NCBI RefSeq assembly: GCF_021601625.1
Contig: NZ_BQHR01000005.1
Location: 272,244-336,243, forward strand
Source of the DNA: Pseudomonas paraglycinae
GTDB lineage: Bacteria > Pseudomonadota > Gammaproteobacteria > Pseudomonadales > Pseudomonadaceae
Direction: 5' to 3'
DNA: 64,000 nucleotides
The notes beneath the pieces are model-generated. The model saw only the letters and a list, made by a program, of their open reading frames with translations, was not told the DNA's origin and searched no databases. This document shows, piece after piece, positions 18,894-29,101 of this stretch. Made by a program: the position numbers and the translations under genes. Every line of letters begins with the position of its first letter. Positions within the stretch are counted from its first letter, which is position 1.

Positions 18894-19544
18894 ATGGGAT
18901 GGTTCAAAGATTTGCTCGGCACCAGCAACCGGCAGTCGGCGGCGTCGACCTCCGAGTCTGCCGGTGGCCCGCTCGGACTGGCGCAGGGCAAGGCGATCCG
19001 CTTCGACACGACCCTCGGCCTGTTGCTCGACGGCAGCACCTCGGTACGTGTTCCCGACGCCCAGGCCATCTGGAGCGCCGGCTGGATCGACCTCGGTCAG
19101 TCGAACAAACTGCATCGCTACTATCTGAACGATGAAGAGTTCTGGGTACAAGTCCATGTCACCGGCGACGACCAGATCGAGTCGGTGACGCTGTTCAACT
19201 ACCTCAGCTATGTGACGGTCAACAGTGACGCCGAATTGCAGCGCCTGGCCGGCCCGAACAGCCTGATCGGCCTGCCGACCTACTGCCACGAAGGTGTCGA
19301 ATACACTCGTGAATGGGGCACCGAACGCGGCCAGACCGAACTGGTGCCGCTCACCGAACAGGTGATCAACCCGGACGAGTCCTACACCATCAACCATCAC
19401 TCGATGCTTTACGCCCGGGAGACCGGCCTGACCGATCGCCGCGAGCTCTTGCTGTTCTCCGTCGAACAGGACGAAGAAGGCACCGTCAGCCTGAGCACCT
19501 CGCTGGGCATCTCGCTGTACACCACCGATTTGAGCACTATCTAA
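18894..19544 (+). CDS. yjfK: DUF2491 family protein (YjfK-like)
   Basis: A 216-aa soluble protein with no signal peptide or membrane helix. It starts MGWFKDLLGT, then a low-complexity linker, followed by the DUF2491 body (GLLLDGSTSVRVPDAQAIW, HRYYLNDEEFWVQVHV, LIGLPTYCHEGVEYTREWG, LLLFSVEQDEEG). E. coli YjfK lies in the same order after the PspA-like gene. The function is unknown. A GGAA-type ribosome-binding site precedes the ATG, and yjfL follows 13 nt after the stop. Confidence 0.82.
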   Translation: MGWFKDLLGTSNRQSAASTSESAGGPLGLAQGKAIRFDTTLGLLLDGSTSVRVPDAQAIWSAGWIDLGQSNKLHRYYLNDEEFWVQVHVTGDDQIESVTLFNYLSYVTVNSDAELQRLAGPNSLIGLPTYCHEGVEYTREWGTERGQTELVPLTEQVINPDESYTINHHSMLYARETGLTDRRELLLFSVEQDEEGTVSLSTSLGISLYTTDLSTI

Positions 19545-19557
19545 AAGGAAGTTTTCC

Positions 19558-19983
19558 ATGCTGGAAGCGTTGTCCATTTCCCTGAACAAAGCCGCGCTGG
19601 TCGGTTTCGTTGCCTACCTGATCGGCGCCGTGCTGCTGTTCATGCTGTTTCAGTTCGTCTACACCCGCGTCACGCCGCACAAGGAATTCGAGCTGATCCG
19701 TTCCGGCAACGTCGCCGCCGCCATTGCCCTGTCCGGCGCGATCATCGGCTTCGCGATTCCGGCGAGCAACGTGATCGCCCATTCGATCAACGTCCTCGAC
19801 TTCGTGCTTTGGGCGGTGATCGCGGCTGTGGTGCAATTGCTGGCCTTCCTGGCGACCGGGCTGGTGCTCAAAGGCACGTCCCAACGTATCGCCAACGGTG
19901 AAATCGCCGCGGGCATTTACGTGGCGGCGGTGGCAATCAGCGTCGGCATGCTCAACGCCGCGTGCATGACCCCGTCCTACTGA
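19558..19983 (+). CDS. yjfL: DUF350 family inner-membrane protein (YjfL-like)
   Basis: A 141-aa protein with four hydrophobic helices in two repeats of the DUF350 type. Charged or polar residues are conserved in the loop (VTPHKEFELIRSGNVAAAIALSG). E. coli YjfL has the same size and place. DUF350 proteins often accompany glutathionylspermidine-synthase-like ATP-grasp genes, as here. The function is unknown; an inner-membrane partner of the PspA-like protein is one possibility. A GGAAG ribosome-binding site precedes the ATG. Confidence 0.85.
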   Translation: MLEALSISLNKAALVGFVAYLIGAVLLFMLFQFVYTRVTPHKEFELIRSGNVAAAIALSGAIIGFAIPASNVIAHSINVLDFVLWAVIAAVVQLLAFLATGLVLKGTSQRIANGEIAAGIYVAAVAISVGMLNAACMTPSY

Positions 19984-20000
19984 TCGGCAGGAAGCCTGAG

Positions 20001-20693
20001 ATGAAACGAAGCAAGTACGTTCAACTGTCGCTGGCCGCTTCGGTGGCCCTGGCGATTTCCGGTGAAGTGGCCGCCCAGGAACAGCAACGCAACTTCCAGA
20101 GTGTCGAACAATGCGTCGACGCCGAACTGGCGCCGGATGTCTGCTCGAATGCCTACGTCGCCGCCCTGGCCGAACACCGGCGGATCTCCCCGGCCTACGA
20201 CGACAAGGCTGCCTGCGACGCGGACTTTGCTGCTGACTGGTGTCAGAAAAATTCCGCCGGCCGTTTCGTGCCGAAACTCGGTGGCTTCAAGGTGCCGCAG
20301 GACGGTGAGCCGGCGCAGAACCTCGATGCGATCGCCAATGCACAGATGCCGGCGGGTGATGCGGCTGCCGTGCAGAGCAATCAGACAAGTACCTCGCACT
20401 CATCCAGCGGTGCAGGCAACGGCTGGCTCACCGGATGGCTGATCGGCAATGCCATGAGCAACAACCGCGCGAGCGACTCGCGGCCGGTTTATCGTGAGCG
20501 CAATACCCGCCAGACCTACGACACCTCGACGCTGAACCGTCGAATCGAGTCGGCACCGAGCCGCAGCCAGCGGGACTACGACAGCGATTACCGCAAACCG
20601 GTCAACGTCGCCTCGTCCACTTCCCGTGGCGGTTTCGGCAGCCAGTCCAGCGCACGCAGCGGTTGGGGCGGCTGGGGCCGTTCGAGCAGCTGA
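20001..20693 (+). CDS. yjfM: DUF1190 family exported protein (YjfM-like)
   Basis: A 230-aa protein with an N-terminal signal peptide (MKRSKYVQLSLAASVALAI, AAQ-like cleavage end near residue 26). The mature part carries four cysteines in two close pairs (EQCVDAELAPDVC and ACDADFAADWC), then a Ser/Gly/Arg-rich, probably disordered tail ending GGWGRSSS. This pattern fits DUF1190/YgiB-YjfM proteins. It is expected in the periplasm or at the outer membrane. The start at 20001 was chosen for the signal peptide and the preceding AGGAAG; the next gene starts 2 nt after the stop. Confidence 0.83.
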   Translation: MKRSKYVQLSLAASVALAISGEVAAQEQQRNFQSVEQCVDAELAPDVCSNAYVAALAEHRRISPAYDDKAACDADFAADWCQKNSAGRFVPKLGGFKVPQDGEPAQNLDAIANAQMPAGDAAAVQSNQTSTSHSSSGAGNGWLTGWLIGNAMSNNRASDSRPVYRERNTRQTYDTSTLNRRIESAPSRSQRDYDSDYRKPVNVASSTSRGGFGSQSSARSGWGGWGRSSS

Positions 20694-20695
20694 CC

Positions 20696-21853
20696 ATGAA
20701 GAAGATCCACTGCGCCGAGCGCCACGACTGGAAACAGACCGCCGAAAGCCTCGGTTTTCTGTTTCATACCATCGACGACGAGCCGTACTGGGACGAGCGC
20801 GCCTACTACCAGTTCACGCTCGCGCAGATCGAAAACGATCTGGAGGATCCGACCACCGAGTTGCACGAGATGTGCATGGATCTGGTCGACCGCGTCGTGC
20901 ACAGCGAAGAACTGCTGGATCGTCTGAGCATTCCGGCACCGTACTACGACATGATCCGAACGTCCTGGCTGGAAGGTCATCCGCATCTGTACGGGCGCAT
21001 GGACTTCTCCTACAGCGGCAACGGCCCTGCGAAGCTGCTCGAACTCAACTACGACACGCCCACCAGCCTTTATGAAGCGGCGGCGTTCCAGTGGGGCTGG
21101 CTGGAGCAATGCATCGAGCGCGGAATGCTGCCGCGCCATGCCGACCAGTTCAACAGCATCGACACCCGGCTGCACGAAGCCTTTGCTCAACTGAAACTGA
21201 AGCGGCCGTTTTACTTCGCCTCGATGAAAGACTCGGTCGAAGACAAGGGCACCACGGATTATCTGCGGCTGATCGCAGAGAAGGTCGGCATCGAATCGCG
21301 GCACATCGATATTGAAGACATCGGCCTGAGCGCTGACGGCCGCTTCGTGGATCTCGAAGATCGCTGGATCCCGCACCTGTTCAAACTGCACGCCTGGGAA
21401 TTCATCTTCCACGAGCCGTTCGGCGCGGCGATTGCCGAGTGCGACACGCAGTTTTTCGAACCGGCGTGGAAGTCGATCCTCTCCAACAAGGGCGCCCTGC
21501 CCCTGCTATGGGAGTTTCACAAGGGCCACCCGAATCTGCTCGCCGCGCACCTCGACCCGAACCCGGGCAGCGCGGTGCCAAAGGGTTGGGTACGCAAACC
21601 GTACTTCTCTCGGGAAGGCGCCAACATCGAGCTGCAGACCGCCGAAGGTCTGATCGTCAAAGAGGATGGGCCCTACACCGACGCGCCCTTCATCCTTCAG
21701 GAACTTGCCCCGTTGCCGAAGTTCGACGACAGCTACACGTTGATCGGTTCATGGGTAATCGGTGATCAGGCGGCGGGGATTGGTGTGCGGGAAGACAACA
21801 GTCTTATCACCAAGGATTCGAGCCGGTTTCTGCCACATCTGATTCTTGATTGA
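20696..21853 (+). CDS. yjfC: Glutathionylspermidine synthase family protein (YjfC-like ATP-grasp ligase)
   Basis: A 385-aa protein with the pre-ATP-grasp and ATP-grasp modules of glutathionylspermidine synthase but without the N-terminal amidase domain of E. coli Gss. Recognisable segments are GRMDFSYSGN, LLELNYDTPTSLYEAA, FHEPFGAAI, NKGALPLLWEF, AHLDPNP and the closing SWVIGDQAAGIGVRED. It probably forms an ATP-dependent amide bond between a peptide and an amine; the true substrate of the YjfC group is not established. It starts 2 nt after yjfM and ends at a bidirectional terminator. Confidence 0.85.
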   Translation: MKKIHCAERHDWKQTAESLGFLFHTIDDEPYWDERAYYQFTLAQIENDLEDPTTELHEMCMDLVDRVVHSEELLDRLSIPAPYYDMIRTSWLEGHPHLYGRMDFSYSGNGPAKLLELNYDTPTSLYEAAAFQWGWLEQCIERGMLPRHADQFNSIDTRLHEAFAQLKLKRPFYFASMKDSVEDKGTTDYLRLIAEKVGIESRHIDIEDIGLSADGRFVDLEDRWIPHLFKLHAWEFIFHEPFGAAIAECDTQFFEPAWKSILSNKGALPLLWEFHKGHPNLLAAHLDPNPGSAVPKGWVRKPYFSREGANIELQTAEGLIVKEDGPYTDAPFILQELAPLPKFDDSYTLIGSWVIGDQAAGIGVREDNSLITKDSSRFLPHLILD

Positions 21854-21869
21854 AAAACCAGCGTGCATG

Positions 21870-21906
21870 AAAAAGGCCCGTCGCATTCAGCGACGGGCCT
21901 TTTTTG
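21870..21906. terminator. Bidirectional terminator between yjfC and ssb
   Basis: AGGCCCGTCG (21874-21883) pairs with CGACGGGCCT (21891-21900), with A-rich and T-rich flanks serving both convergent genes. Confidence 0.9.
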
Positions 21907-21929
21907 TTTAGCGCGGATACAGCAGCGAA

Positions 21930-22448
21930 TCAGAACGGAATGTCGTCATCGAAGCTGTCGAAATCCGGAGCCGGTTGCGGTGCGGCCTGCTGTGGAGCCG
22001 GGGCCGAACGCTGCTGAGGTGCCGACTGCTGCGGACGCGGAGCCTGTTGGCGTGGCGCCTGCTGCTGATAGTTGTTGCCACCGCCTTGTTGGTCGCCCTG
22101 TTGTGGACGGCCGCCGAGCAGTTGCATGGTGCCTTGCATGTCGACCACGATTTCGGTGGTGTAACGCTTGATACCGTCTTTTTCCCACTCACGGGTCTGC
22201 AGCTTGCCTTCGATGTAAACCTGCGAACCCTTGCGCAGGTATTCGCCGGCGATTTCGGCAACCTTGCCGAACATCGATACGCGGTGCCACTCGGTCTTCT
22301 CGACCTTCTGACCGGTCTGCTTGTCGGTCCACTGCTCGCTGGTCGCCAGACTCAGGTTGGTCACGGCGTTACCGTTGGGCAGGTAGCGTACTTCGGGATC
22401 CTGGCCGCAAGTACCGACCAGAATGACTTTGTTAACCCCACGGGCCAT
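21930..22448 (-). CDS. ssb: Single-stranded DNA-binding protein
   Basis: A 172-aa SSB. The OB-fold covers residues ~1-110 ([54 protein letters not shown]). A Gln/Pro/Gly-rich linker follows, then the acidic tip [11 protein letters not shown] that recruits repair and replication partners. It coats ssDNA during replication, recombination and repair as a tetramer. It lies 9 nt after the YajR-like MFS gene in the same direction, so they may share a transcript. Confidence 0.97.
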   Translation of the reverse strand: MARGVNKVILVGTCGQDPEVRYLPNGNAVTNLSLATSEQWTDKQTGQKVEKTEWHRVSMFGKVAEIAGEYLRKGSQVYIEGKLQTREWEKDGIKRYTTEIVVDMQGTMQLLGGRPQQGDQQGGGNNYQQQAPRQQAPRPQQSAPQQRSAPAPQQAAPQPAPDFDSFDDDIPF

Positions 22449-22457
22449 AACGTTCTC

Positions 22458-23855
22458 CTAGGCTTCGCACGCAGTCTGCGCCGGGTTGTTCACCAGGCGT
22501 TCGAGAGTGGTGCGATCCATTAATTCGGTGTCCAGTTTGATGTAGATCGCCGCTTCATCAGCGACTATCACTGCATCAGTTACCCCTACGAGGGCCTTGA
22601 GACGCTCGACCAGACCCGCTTCGCGGATCGCTTCGGGCGACAACGGCAGGCGCAGGCTCGTCACGTAGGGAGGTTCGCGCATGGTAACAGCAAAGGCCAG
22701 CCAAAGTGCAGCCAGCCCGGCACATCCGAGGAACACAACCGACAGACCGCCATGCTGGAACATCCAGCCGCCGAGAATCCCGCCGAGTGCCGAACCGAGG
22801 AACTGACTGGTGGAGTACACGCCCATGGCCGTGCCTTTGCCACCTGCCGGTGAAACCTTGCTGATCAGTGACGGCAGCGATGCTTCCAGCAGATTGAACG
22901 CGGTGAAGAACACCACCGTCCCGATCACCAGAGCCCGCAGGCTGTCACCGAACTGCCAGAAGAATAGCTCAGTGAGCATCAGCGTCATCACGGCGCCGAG
23001 CAAAACTCGTTTCATTTTGCGTTTCTTCTCGCCGTAGATAATGAACGGGATCATGGCGAAGAAAGAAATCAGCAGCGCGGTGAGGTAGACCCACCAGTGC
23101 TGTTCCTTGGGCAGACCGGCCTTTTCAACCAACGCCAAAGGCAGTGCGACGAAGCTCGACATCAACATCGCATGTAACACAAAAATGCCCAGGTCCAGCC
23201 GCAGCAGGTCCGGGTGCTTGAGTGTCGGCATCAACGCCTGCCGTGCAACGCCGGACTCGCGATGGCTCAACGGCCCGGTGGATTTCGGCACCATGAACAT
23301 AACGATCACGATCCCGACCAGTGCCATGCCACCGGTGGCGAGGAACAGGCCGGACAAGCCGAATGCACGGGTCAGCAGCGGGCCGACCACCATCGCCACG
23401 GCGAACGACAGGCCGATGGTCATGCCGATCATGGCCATTGCCTTGGTGCGGTGCTGTTCGCGGGTCAGGTCGGAGAGCAAGGCCATGACCGCCGCAGAAA
23501 TAGCGCCGGCGCCCTGCAGGATCCGCCCGGCAATCACGCCCCAGATCGAATCGGCCTGAGCCGCCAGCACGCTGCCGAGGGCGAAGACGATCAGCCCCAG
23601 GTAAATCACCGGACGGCGACCGATGCGGTCGGAAATGATCCCGAACGGAATCTGGAAAATCGCCTGGGTCAGGCCGTAAGCGCCGATCGCCAGCCCGATC
23701 AGGGCCGGGGTCGCTCCCGCCAGATCCATGCCGTAGGTCGCCAGTACCGGCAACACCATGAACATGCCAAGCATACGGAAGGCGAACACCAGGGCCAGAC
23801 CGCTCGCCGCGCGGGTCTCGCTGCCACTCATGCGTTCGCTGTGGGGATCGTGCAT
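22458..23855 (-). CDS. MFS transporter with C-terminal ferredoxin-like domain (YajR-like)
   Basis: A 465-aa protein with twelve membrane helices (motif A GIISDRIGRRPVIYLG between helices 2 and 3). An extra ~70-residue soluble domain at the end (SPEAIREAGLVERLKAL, VIVADEAAIYIKLD) resembles the YAM domain of E. coli YajR. It is a putative proton-coupled drug or metabolite exporter of the inner membrane; the substrate is unknown. It sits between uvrA (divergent, ~190 bp) and ssb. Confidence 0.87.
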   Translation of the reverse strand: MHDPHSERMSGSETRAASGLALVFAFRMLGMFMVLPVLATYGMDLAGATPALIGLAIGAYGLTQAIFQIPFGIISDRIGRRPVIYLGLIVFALGSVLAAQADSIWGVIAGRILQGAGAISAAVMALLSDLTREQHRTKAMAMIGMTIGLSFAVAMVVGPLLTRAFGLSGLFLATGGMALVGIVIVMFMVPKSTGPLSHRESGVARQALMPTLKHPDLLRLDLGIFVLHAMLMSSFVALPLALVEKAGLPKEQHWWVYLTALLISFFAMIPFIIYGEKKRKMKRVLLGAVMTLMLTELFFWQFGDSLRALVIGTVVFFTAFNLLEASLPSLISKVSPAGGKGTAMGVYSTSQFLGSALGGILGGWMFQHGGLSVVFLGCAGLAALWLAFAVTMREPPYVTSLRLPLSPEAIREAGLVERLKALVGVTDAVIVADEAAIYIKLDTELMDRTTLERLVNNPAQTACEA

Positions 23856-24046
23856 GGAAAAACCTCGTGTGAACCGGCGGCGATTCTACCAGTCCCATCG
23901 AGAGACGGGGTATATCGCGACGCTTTGACGCGTACAGATGAAACTCTCTTCATGTAAGGCAAAAAACCCATCACTTGATAGTGTGCATCCATCCAGTATT
24001 TGGCCGTATACTCCTGTGTTTTCGACGCCCGCCGAGCGAGGCCATT

Positions 24047-26881
24047 TTGGACAAGATCCTGATTCGTGGGGCCCGCACCCACAACCTGAAGAACATCGAC
24101 CTGACCCTGCCACGGGACAAACTGATCGTCATCACCGGCCTGTCCGGATCCGGCAAGTCGTCCCTGGCCTTCGACACGCTGTACGCCGAAGGTCAGCGCC
24201 GCTATGTCGAATCCCTGTCGGCCTATGCCCGACAGTTCCTGTCGATGATGGAAAAACCCGACGTCGACACCATCGAAGGCCTGTCGCCGGCGATCTCCAT
24301 CGAACAGAAGTCGACCTCGCACAACCCGCGCTCCACGGTCGGCACCATCACCGAAATCTACGACTACCTGCGCCTGCTCTATGCGCGCGTCGGTACACCG
24401 CGCTGCCCGGATCACGACATTCCGCTGGAAGCGCAGACCGTCAGCCAGATGGTCGATCTGGTGCTGGCTCAGCCGGAAGGCAGCAAGCTGATGCTGCTGG
24501 CGCCGGTGATTCGCGAGCGCAAGGGCGAGCATCTGTCGGTGTTCGAAGAACTGCGCGCCCAGGGCTTCGTCCGGGCCCGGGTCAACGGCCGGCTCTGCGA
24601 GCTGGACGAACTGCCGAAACTGGATAAACAGAAGAAGCACACGATTGAAGTCGTGGTCGACCGCTTCAAGGTTCGCGCGGATCTGCAGCAGCGTCTGGCG
24701 GAATCCTTCGAGACCGCACTGAAGCTGGCCGACGGCATCGCGCTGGTGGCGCCGATGGACGACGAGCCAGGCGAAGAGATGATTTTCTCCGCGCGCTTCG
24801 CCTGCCCGATCTGCGGCCACGCGATCAGCGAGCTGGAACCCAAGCTGTTTTCCTTCAACAACCCGGCCGGCGCCTGCCCGACCTGCGACGGTCTGGGCGT
24901 GAAGCAGTTCTTCGACATCAAGCGACTGGTCAACGGTGAACTCACGCTGGCCGAGGGCGCGATTCGTGGCTGGGATCGGCGCAACGTCTATTACTTCCAG
25001 ATGCTCGGCTCGCTGGCCGCGCATTACGGCTTCAGCCTGGAGCAGCCGTTCAACGAGCTGCCGGCCGACCAGCAGAAGTACATCCTGCACGGCAGCGGCT
25101 CGCAGAACGTCGATTTCAAATACCTCAACGACCGGGGCGACATCGTCAAGCGCTCGCACCCGTTCGAAGGCATCGTGCCGAATCTCGAACGCCGCTACCG
25201 CGAAACCGAATCGGCAAGCGTTCGCGAAGAACTGGCGAAGTTCCTCAGCACCCAGTCCTGCCCGGATTGCCGTGGCACCCGCCTGCGTCGCGAAGCGCGG
25301 CACGTGTGGGTCGGCGAGAAAACCCTGCCGGCGGTGACCAACCTGCCGATCGGCGACGCTTGCGATTACTTCGGCGCGCTGAAGATGACCGGGCGCCGTG
25401 GCGAGATCGCCGACAAGATTCTCAAGGAAATCCGCGAGCGCCTGCAATTCCTGGTCAATGTCGGTCTCGACTATCTGTCGCTGGATCGCAGTGCCGACAC
25501 GCTATCTGGCGGCGAGGCACAGCGGATTCGTCTGGCCAGCCAGATCGGCGCGGGCCTGGTGGGTGTTCTGTACATCCTCGACGAGCCGTCCATTGGCCTG
25601 CACCAGCGCGACAATGACCGCCTGCTCGGCACCCTCAAGCACCTGCGCGACATCGGCAATACGGTGATCGTGGTCGAGCATGACGAAGACGCGATTCGTC
25701 TCGCTGACTACGTAGTGGATATCGGCCCGGGCGCCGGGGTTCATGGCGGGCAGATCGTCGCCGAAGGCACGCCGGACGAAGTCATGGCACACCCGGACTC
25801 GCTGACCGGTAAATACCTGTCGGGCCGGGTGAAGATTGAAGTGCCGGCCAAGCGCACGCCGCGCAACAAGAAACAGGTGCTGGCGCTCAAGGGCGCGCGT
25901 GGCAACAACCTGCGCAACGTTGACCTGGAAATCCCGATCGGCCTGCTGACCTGCGTGACCGGCGTTTCCGGCTCCGGCAAATCGACGCTGATCAACAACA
26001 CGCTGTTCCCGCTGAGCGCAACGGCACTCAATGGCGCGACCACCCTGGAAGCCGCAGCCCACGACAGCATCAAAGGCCTGGAACATCTGGACAAGGTTGT
26101 CGACATCGACCAGAGCCCAATCGGCCGTACACCACGCTCCAACCCGGCAACCTATACCGGGCTGTTCACGCCGATCCGCGAACTGTTCGCCGGCGTGCCC
26201 GAGTCCCGCTCCCGTGGTTACGGCCCGGGGCGTTTCTCGTTCAACGTGAAGGGTGGTCGTTGCGAAGCCTGCCAGGGCGACGGTCTGATCAAGGTGGAAA
26301 TGCACTTCCTGCCGGACATCTACGTTCCGTGCGACGTGTGCAAGAGCAAGCGCTACAACCGCGAAACACTGGAGATCAAATACAAGGGCAAGAGCATCCA
26401 CGAAACCCTCGAGATGACCATCGAGGAAGCGCGGGAGTTCTTCGATGCGGTGCCGGCGCTGGCGCGCAAGCTGCAAACGCTGATGGATGTAGGCCTGTCC
26501 TACATCAAGCTCGGGCAATCGGCGACGACGCTGTCCGGTGGTGAAGCACAGCGGGTCAAGTTGTCCCGCGAGCTGTCCAAACGCGATACCGGCAAGACCC
26601 TGTATATCCTCGATGAGCCGACTACCGGTCTGCACTTCGCGGACATTCAGCAACTGCTCGACGTACTGCATCGCCTGCGCGACCACGGCAATACCGTGGT
26701 AGTGATCGAACATAACCTCGACGTGATCAAGACCGCCGACTGGCTGGTGGATCTCGGCCCCGAGGGTGGTTCGAAAGGTGGACAGATCATCGCCACCGGT
26801 ACGCCGGAGGAAGTGGCCGAGATGAAACAGTCTCACACCGGCCATTACCTCAAGCCGCTGTTGCTCCGCGATCGGGCCTGA
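24047..26881 (+). CDS. uvrA: Excinuclease ABC subunit A
   Basis: A 944-aa nucleotide-excision-repair ATPase that locates DNA damage with UvrB. The first Walker A GLSGSGKS is at residues 31-38 and the second, GVSGSGKS, is near residue 640. There are two LSGGEAQR signatures and Cys pairs of two zinc modules (CPICGH/CPTCDG and [15 protein letters not shown]). I chose a TTG start at 24047, giving (M)[13 protein letters not shown], the usual N-terminus and length of Pseudomonas UvrA, with GAGCGAGG upstream as ribosome-binding site. The in-frame ATG at 23975 would add 24 non-conserved residues. No clear LexA box (CTG-N10-CAG) was seen in the divergent promoter region. Confidence 0.95.
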   Translation: MDKILIRGARTHNLKNIDLTLPRDKLIVITGLSGSGKSSLAFDTLYAEGQRRYVESLSAYARQFLSMMEKPDVDTIEGLSPAISIEQKSTSHNPRSTVGTITEIYDYLRLLYARVGTPRCPDHDIPLEAQTVSQMVDLVLAQPEGSKLMLLAPVIRERKGEHLSVFEELRAQGFVRARVNGRLCELDELPKLDKQKKHTIEVVVDRFKVRADLQQRLAESFETALKLADGIALVAPMDDEPGEEMIFSARFACPICGHAISELEPKLFSFNNPAGACPTCDGLGVKQFFDIKRLVNGELTLAEGAIRGWDRRNVYYFQMLGSLAAHYGFSLEQPFNELPADQQKYILHGSGSQNVDFKYLNDRGDIVKRSHPFEGIVPNLERRYRETESASVREELAKFLSTQSCPDCRGTRLRREARHVWVGEKTLPAVTNLPIGDACDYFGALKMTGRRGEIADKILKEIRERLQFLVNVGLDYLSLDRSADTLSGGEAQRIRLASQIGAGLVGVLYILDEPSIGLHQRDNDRLLGTLKHLRDIGNTVIVVEHDEDAIRLADYVVDIGPGAGVHGGQIVAEGTPDEVMAHPDSLTGKYLSGRVKIEVPAKRTPRNKKQVLALKGARGNNLRNVDLEIPIGLLTCVTGVSGSGKSTLINNTLFPLSATALNGATTLEAAAHDSIKGLEHLDKVVDIDQSPIGRTPRSNPATYTGLFTPIRELFAGVPESRSRGYGPGRFSFNVKGGRCEACQGDGLIKVEMHFLPDIYVPCDVCKSKRYNRETLEIKYKGKSIHETLEMTIEEAREFFDAVPALARKLQTLMDVGLSYIKLGQSATTLSGGEAQRVKLSRELSKRDTGKTLYILDEPTTGLHFADIQQLLDVLHRLRDHGNTVVVIEHNLDVIKTADWLVDLGPEGGSKGGQIIATGTPEEVAEMKQSHTGHYLKPLLLRDRA

Positions 26882-26893
26882 TCGCCGGGCATG

Positions 26894-26933
26894 AAAAAGC
26901 CCCTGTCACTTCGTCAGTGACAGGGGCTTTTTT
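26894..26933. terminator. Bidirectional terminator between uvrA and ftnA
   Basis: GCCCCTGTCACT (26899-26910) pairs with AGTGACAGGGGC (26916-26927), with a run of A on one side and T on the other. Confidence 0.92.
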
Positions 26934-26946
26934 GTATCGGCTGCAA

Positions 26947-27414
26947 TCAGGACGCGTGGGACTGCAGGTAGTTCTGGATACCGATCAGTTTGATCAGGCC
27001 CAACTGCTTTTCAAGCCAATAGGTGTGATCTTCTTCGGTGTCATTGAGCTGAACCCGCAGGATCTCGCGACTGACATAGTCGCCGTGCTGTTCGCACAGT
27101 TCGATGCCCTTGCACAGCGCGGCGCGCACTTTGTACTCAAGACGCAAATCCGCTTCGAGCATGGTCTCGACCGTGGTACCAACATCCAGGTCATCCGGAC
27201 GCATGCGCGGGGTGCCTTCGAGCATCAGAATGCGGCGCATCAGCGCATCGGCGTGACCGGCTTCTTCTTCCATCTCGTGGTTGATTCGTTCGTAGAGCTT
27301 GGTGAATCCCCAGTCCTCATACATCCGCGAGTGAACGAAATATTGGTCACGCGCGGCCAGTTCGCCGGTCAGCAACGTGTTGAGGTAATCGATAACGTCT
27401 GGGTGGCCTTGCAT
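26947..27414 (-). CDS. ftnA: Bacterial ferritin FtnA (often labelled bacterioferritin)
   Basis: A 155-aa four-helix-bundle iron-storage protein. Ferroxidase-centre residues are in place: Glu18, Glu51, His54, Glu93, Glu127 and His130. The haem-ligating Met52 of true bacterioferritins is replaced by Ala (EEEAGHAD), which matches the P. aeruginosa protein once called BfrA and later shown to be a bacterial ferritin, FtnA. The position between katA and uvrA is also the same. It stores ferric iron as a 24-mer in the cytoplasm. The ATG at 27414 gives the conserved [12 protein letters not shown]; longer in-frame starts are not conserved. Confidence 0.9.
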   Translation of the reverse strand: MQGHPDVIDYLNTLLTGELAARDQYFVHSRMYEDWGFTKLYERINHEMEEEAGHADALMRRILMLEGTPRMRPDDLDVGTTVETMLEADLRLEYKVRAALCKGIELCEQHGDYVSREILRVQLNDTEEDHTYWLEKQLGLIKLIGIQNYLQSHAS

Positions 27415-27525
27415 CGCCCTACATCTCCCTGCTTGAAAGTCTGTAGTTTGAACCAACCTGACTGGAAGGTCACTCACTTCGCGCAATAAAAGCGAAGATA
27501 TTCTGAGAAAAGCAGCCTAAATAAC

Positions 27526-27553
27526 GCAAAAACCGCCCTAATGAGGGCGGTTC
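27526..27553 (-). terminator. Terminator after katA
   Basis: AACCGCCCT (27531-27539) pairs with AGGGCGGTT (27544-27552). On the minus strand it is followed by a short T run. Confidence 0.85.
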
Positions 27554-27563
27554 TGCTTCTCGT

Positions 27564-29018
27564 TTAGACTTCGTTAAGCTGTACGTTGAGCAGTTTTGCG
27601 ATTGCTTCTCCGTACGCCGGATCGGCTTTGTGGAAATGCTGCAACTGACGGTCGACGACATCACTCGATACACCCGCCATCGCGCCGGCGATGTTGCTGA
27701 CCAGCAATGCTTTCTGCTCGTCGCTCATCAAACGGAACAGCGCACCGGCGTGGCTGTAGTAGTCGCTGTCTTCACGATGATCGTAGCGATCAGCCGCGCC
27801 GCTCAGGGCCAGTGCAGGCTCGGCATAGTGCGGCGCTTGCTTCGGCGACTCTACATAGCTGTTCGGCTCGTAGTTAGGCGCTGCGCCACCATTGCTGCCA
27901 AAAGCCATCGAACCATCACGCTGGTAAGTATTCACCGGGCTGCGTGGGGCATTCACCGGCAGTTGCTGGTGGTTGGTGCCTACACGGTAGCGGTGAGCGT
28001 CGGCGTATGCGAACACACGACCTTGCAGCATGCGATCCGGCGACAGACCTACGCCAGGCACCATGTTGCTGGGACCGAACGCAGCTTGCTCGACTTCAGC
28101 AAAGTAGTTGAGCGGATTACGGTTCAGTTCCAGCTCACCCACTTCAATCAGTGGAAACTCCTTCTGCGACCAAGTCTTGGTCACGTCGAACGGGTTCTCG
28201 TAGTGCGCAGCGGCCTGGGCCTCGGTCATGATCTGGATGCACACGCTCCATTTCGGGAAGTCACCACGTTCGATGGCCTCGAACAGATCGCGCTGGGCGT
28301 AGTCGGGATCTGTGCCTGCCAAACGTGCCGCGTCTGCCGGCGCCAGGTTCTTGATTCCTTGCTTGGTCTTGTAATGCCACTTCACCCAGTGGCGCTCGCC
28401 TTGAGCGCTGATCAGGCTGTAGGTGTGGCTGCCGAAGCCGTGCATGTGGCGATAGCCGTCCGGAATGCCGCGATCAGAGAACAGGATCGTGACCTGGTGC
28501 AGCGCTTCAGGCGAATGCGACCAGAAGTCCCACATCATCTGCGCGCTTTTCAGGTTGCTTTGCGGCAGGCGTTTCTGGGTGTGGATAAAGTCAGGGAATT
28601 TCAGCGGATCACGAATGAAGAACACCGGCGTGTTGTTGCCGACGATGTCCCAGTTGCCTTCTTCGGTATAGAACTTGAGGGCGAAGCCACGTGGATCGCG
28701 CTCGGTGTCGGCCGAGCCACGCTCGCCACCGACCGTTGAAAAACGCAGGAAGGTCGGCGTCTGTTTGCCGACAGCGGAGAACAGCTTGGCGCTGGTGTAC
28801 TGCGTAATGTCGCGAGTGACCGTGAAAGTACCGTATGCGCCCGAACCCTTGGCGTGTACACGACGCTCAGGAATGTTTTCCCGGTTGAAGTGAGCAAGCT
28901 TCTCGATCAGATGGAAATCATCGAGCAGCAACGGGCCACGAGGGCCAGCGGAGCGAGAATTCTGGTTATCAGCGACAGGTGCGCCACTGGCGGTCGTAAG
29001 CGTCTTGTTCTGGCTCAT
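27564..29018 (-). CDS. katA: Monofunctional haem catalase KatA
   Basis: A 484-aa small-subunit (clade 3-like) catalase that dismutates hydrogen peroxide. The distal His55 is in [12 protein letters not shown], Asn128 in DIVGNN, and the proximal haem ligand Tyr338 in [12 protein letters not shown]. No signal peptide is seen, so it is cytoplasmic. Upstream (29019-29210) is AT-richer than the neighbourhood and contains possible OxyR-like half-sites. It is followed by its own terminator and then ftnA, which couples peroxide defence with iron storage. Confidence 0.96.
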   Translation of the reverse strand: MSQNKTLTTASGAPVADNQNSRSAGPRGPLLLDDFHLIEKLAHFNRENIPERRVHAKGSGAYGTFTVTRDITQYTSAKLFSAVGKQTPTFLRFSTVGGERGSADTERDPRGFALKFYTEEGNWDIVGNNTPVFFIRDPLKFPDFIHTQKRLPQSNLKSAQMMWDFWSHSPEALHQVTILFSDRGIPDGYRHMHGFGSHTYSLISAQGERHWVKWHYKTKQGIKNLAPADAARLAGTDPDYAQRDLFEAIERGDFPKWSVCIQIMTEAQAAAHYENPFDVTKTWSQKEFPLIEVGELELNRNPLNYFAEVEQAAFGPSNMVPGVGLSPDRMLQGRVFAYADAHRYRVGTNHQQLPVNAPRSPVNTYQRDGSMAFGSNGGAAPNYEPNSYVESPKQAPHYAEPALALSGAADRYDHREDSDYYSHAGALFRLMSDEQKALLVSNIAGAMAGVSSDVVDRQLQHFHKADPAYGEAIAKLLNVQLNEV

Positions 29019-29101
29019 GCGATCTTCATCCTCTATCGGTCTTGAACTGCCGGCTAATCGGCTTGTTAGGGAGTATCGATCATCAATATGACAGCCACAA
29101 A

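Noticed and set aside
23881-24046. A LexA (SOS) box in the uvrA promoter
   Set aside because: I searched for CTG-N10-CAG and found no convincing match; SOS control cannot be claimed from this sequence.
26947-27414. Bacterioferritin (bfr) assignment
   Set aside because: The haem-ligand Met at position 52 is Ala and the sequence fits the Pseudomonas FtnA group.
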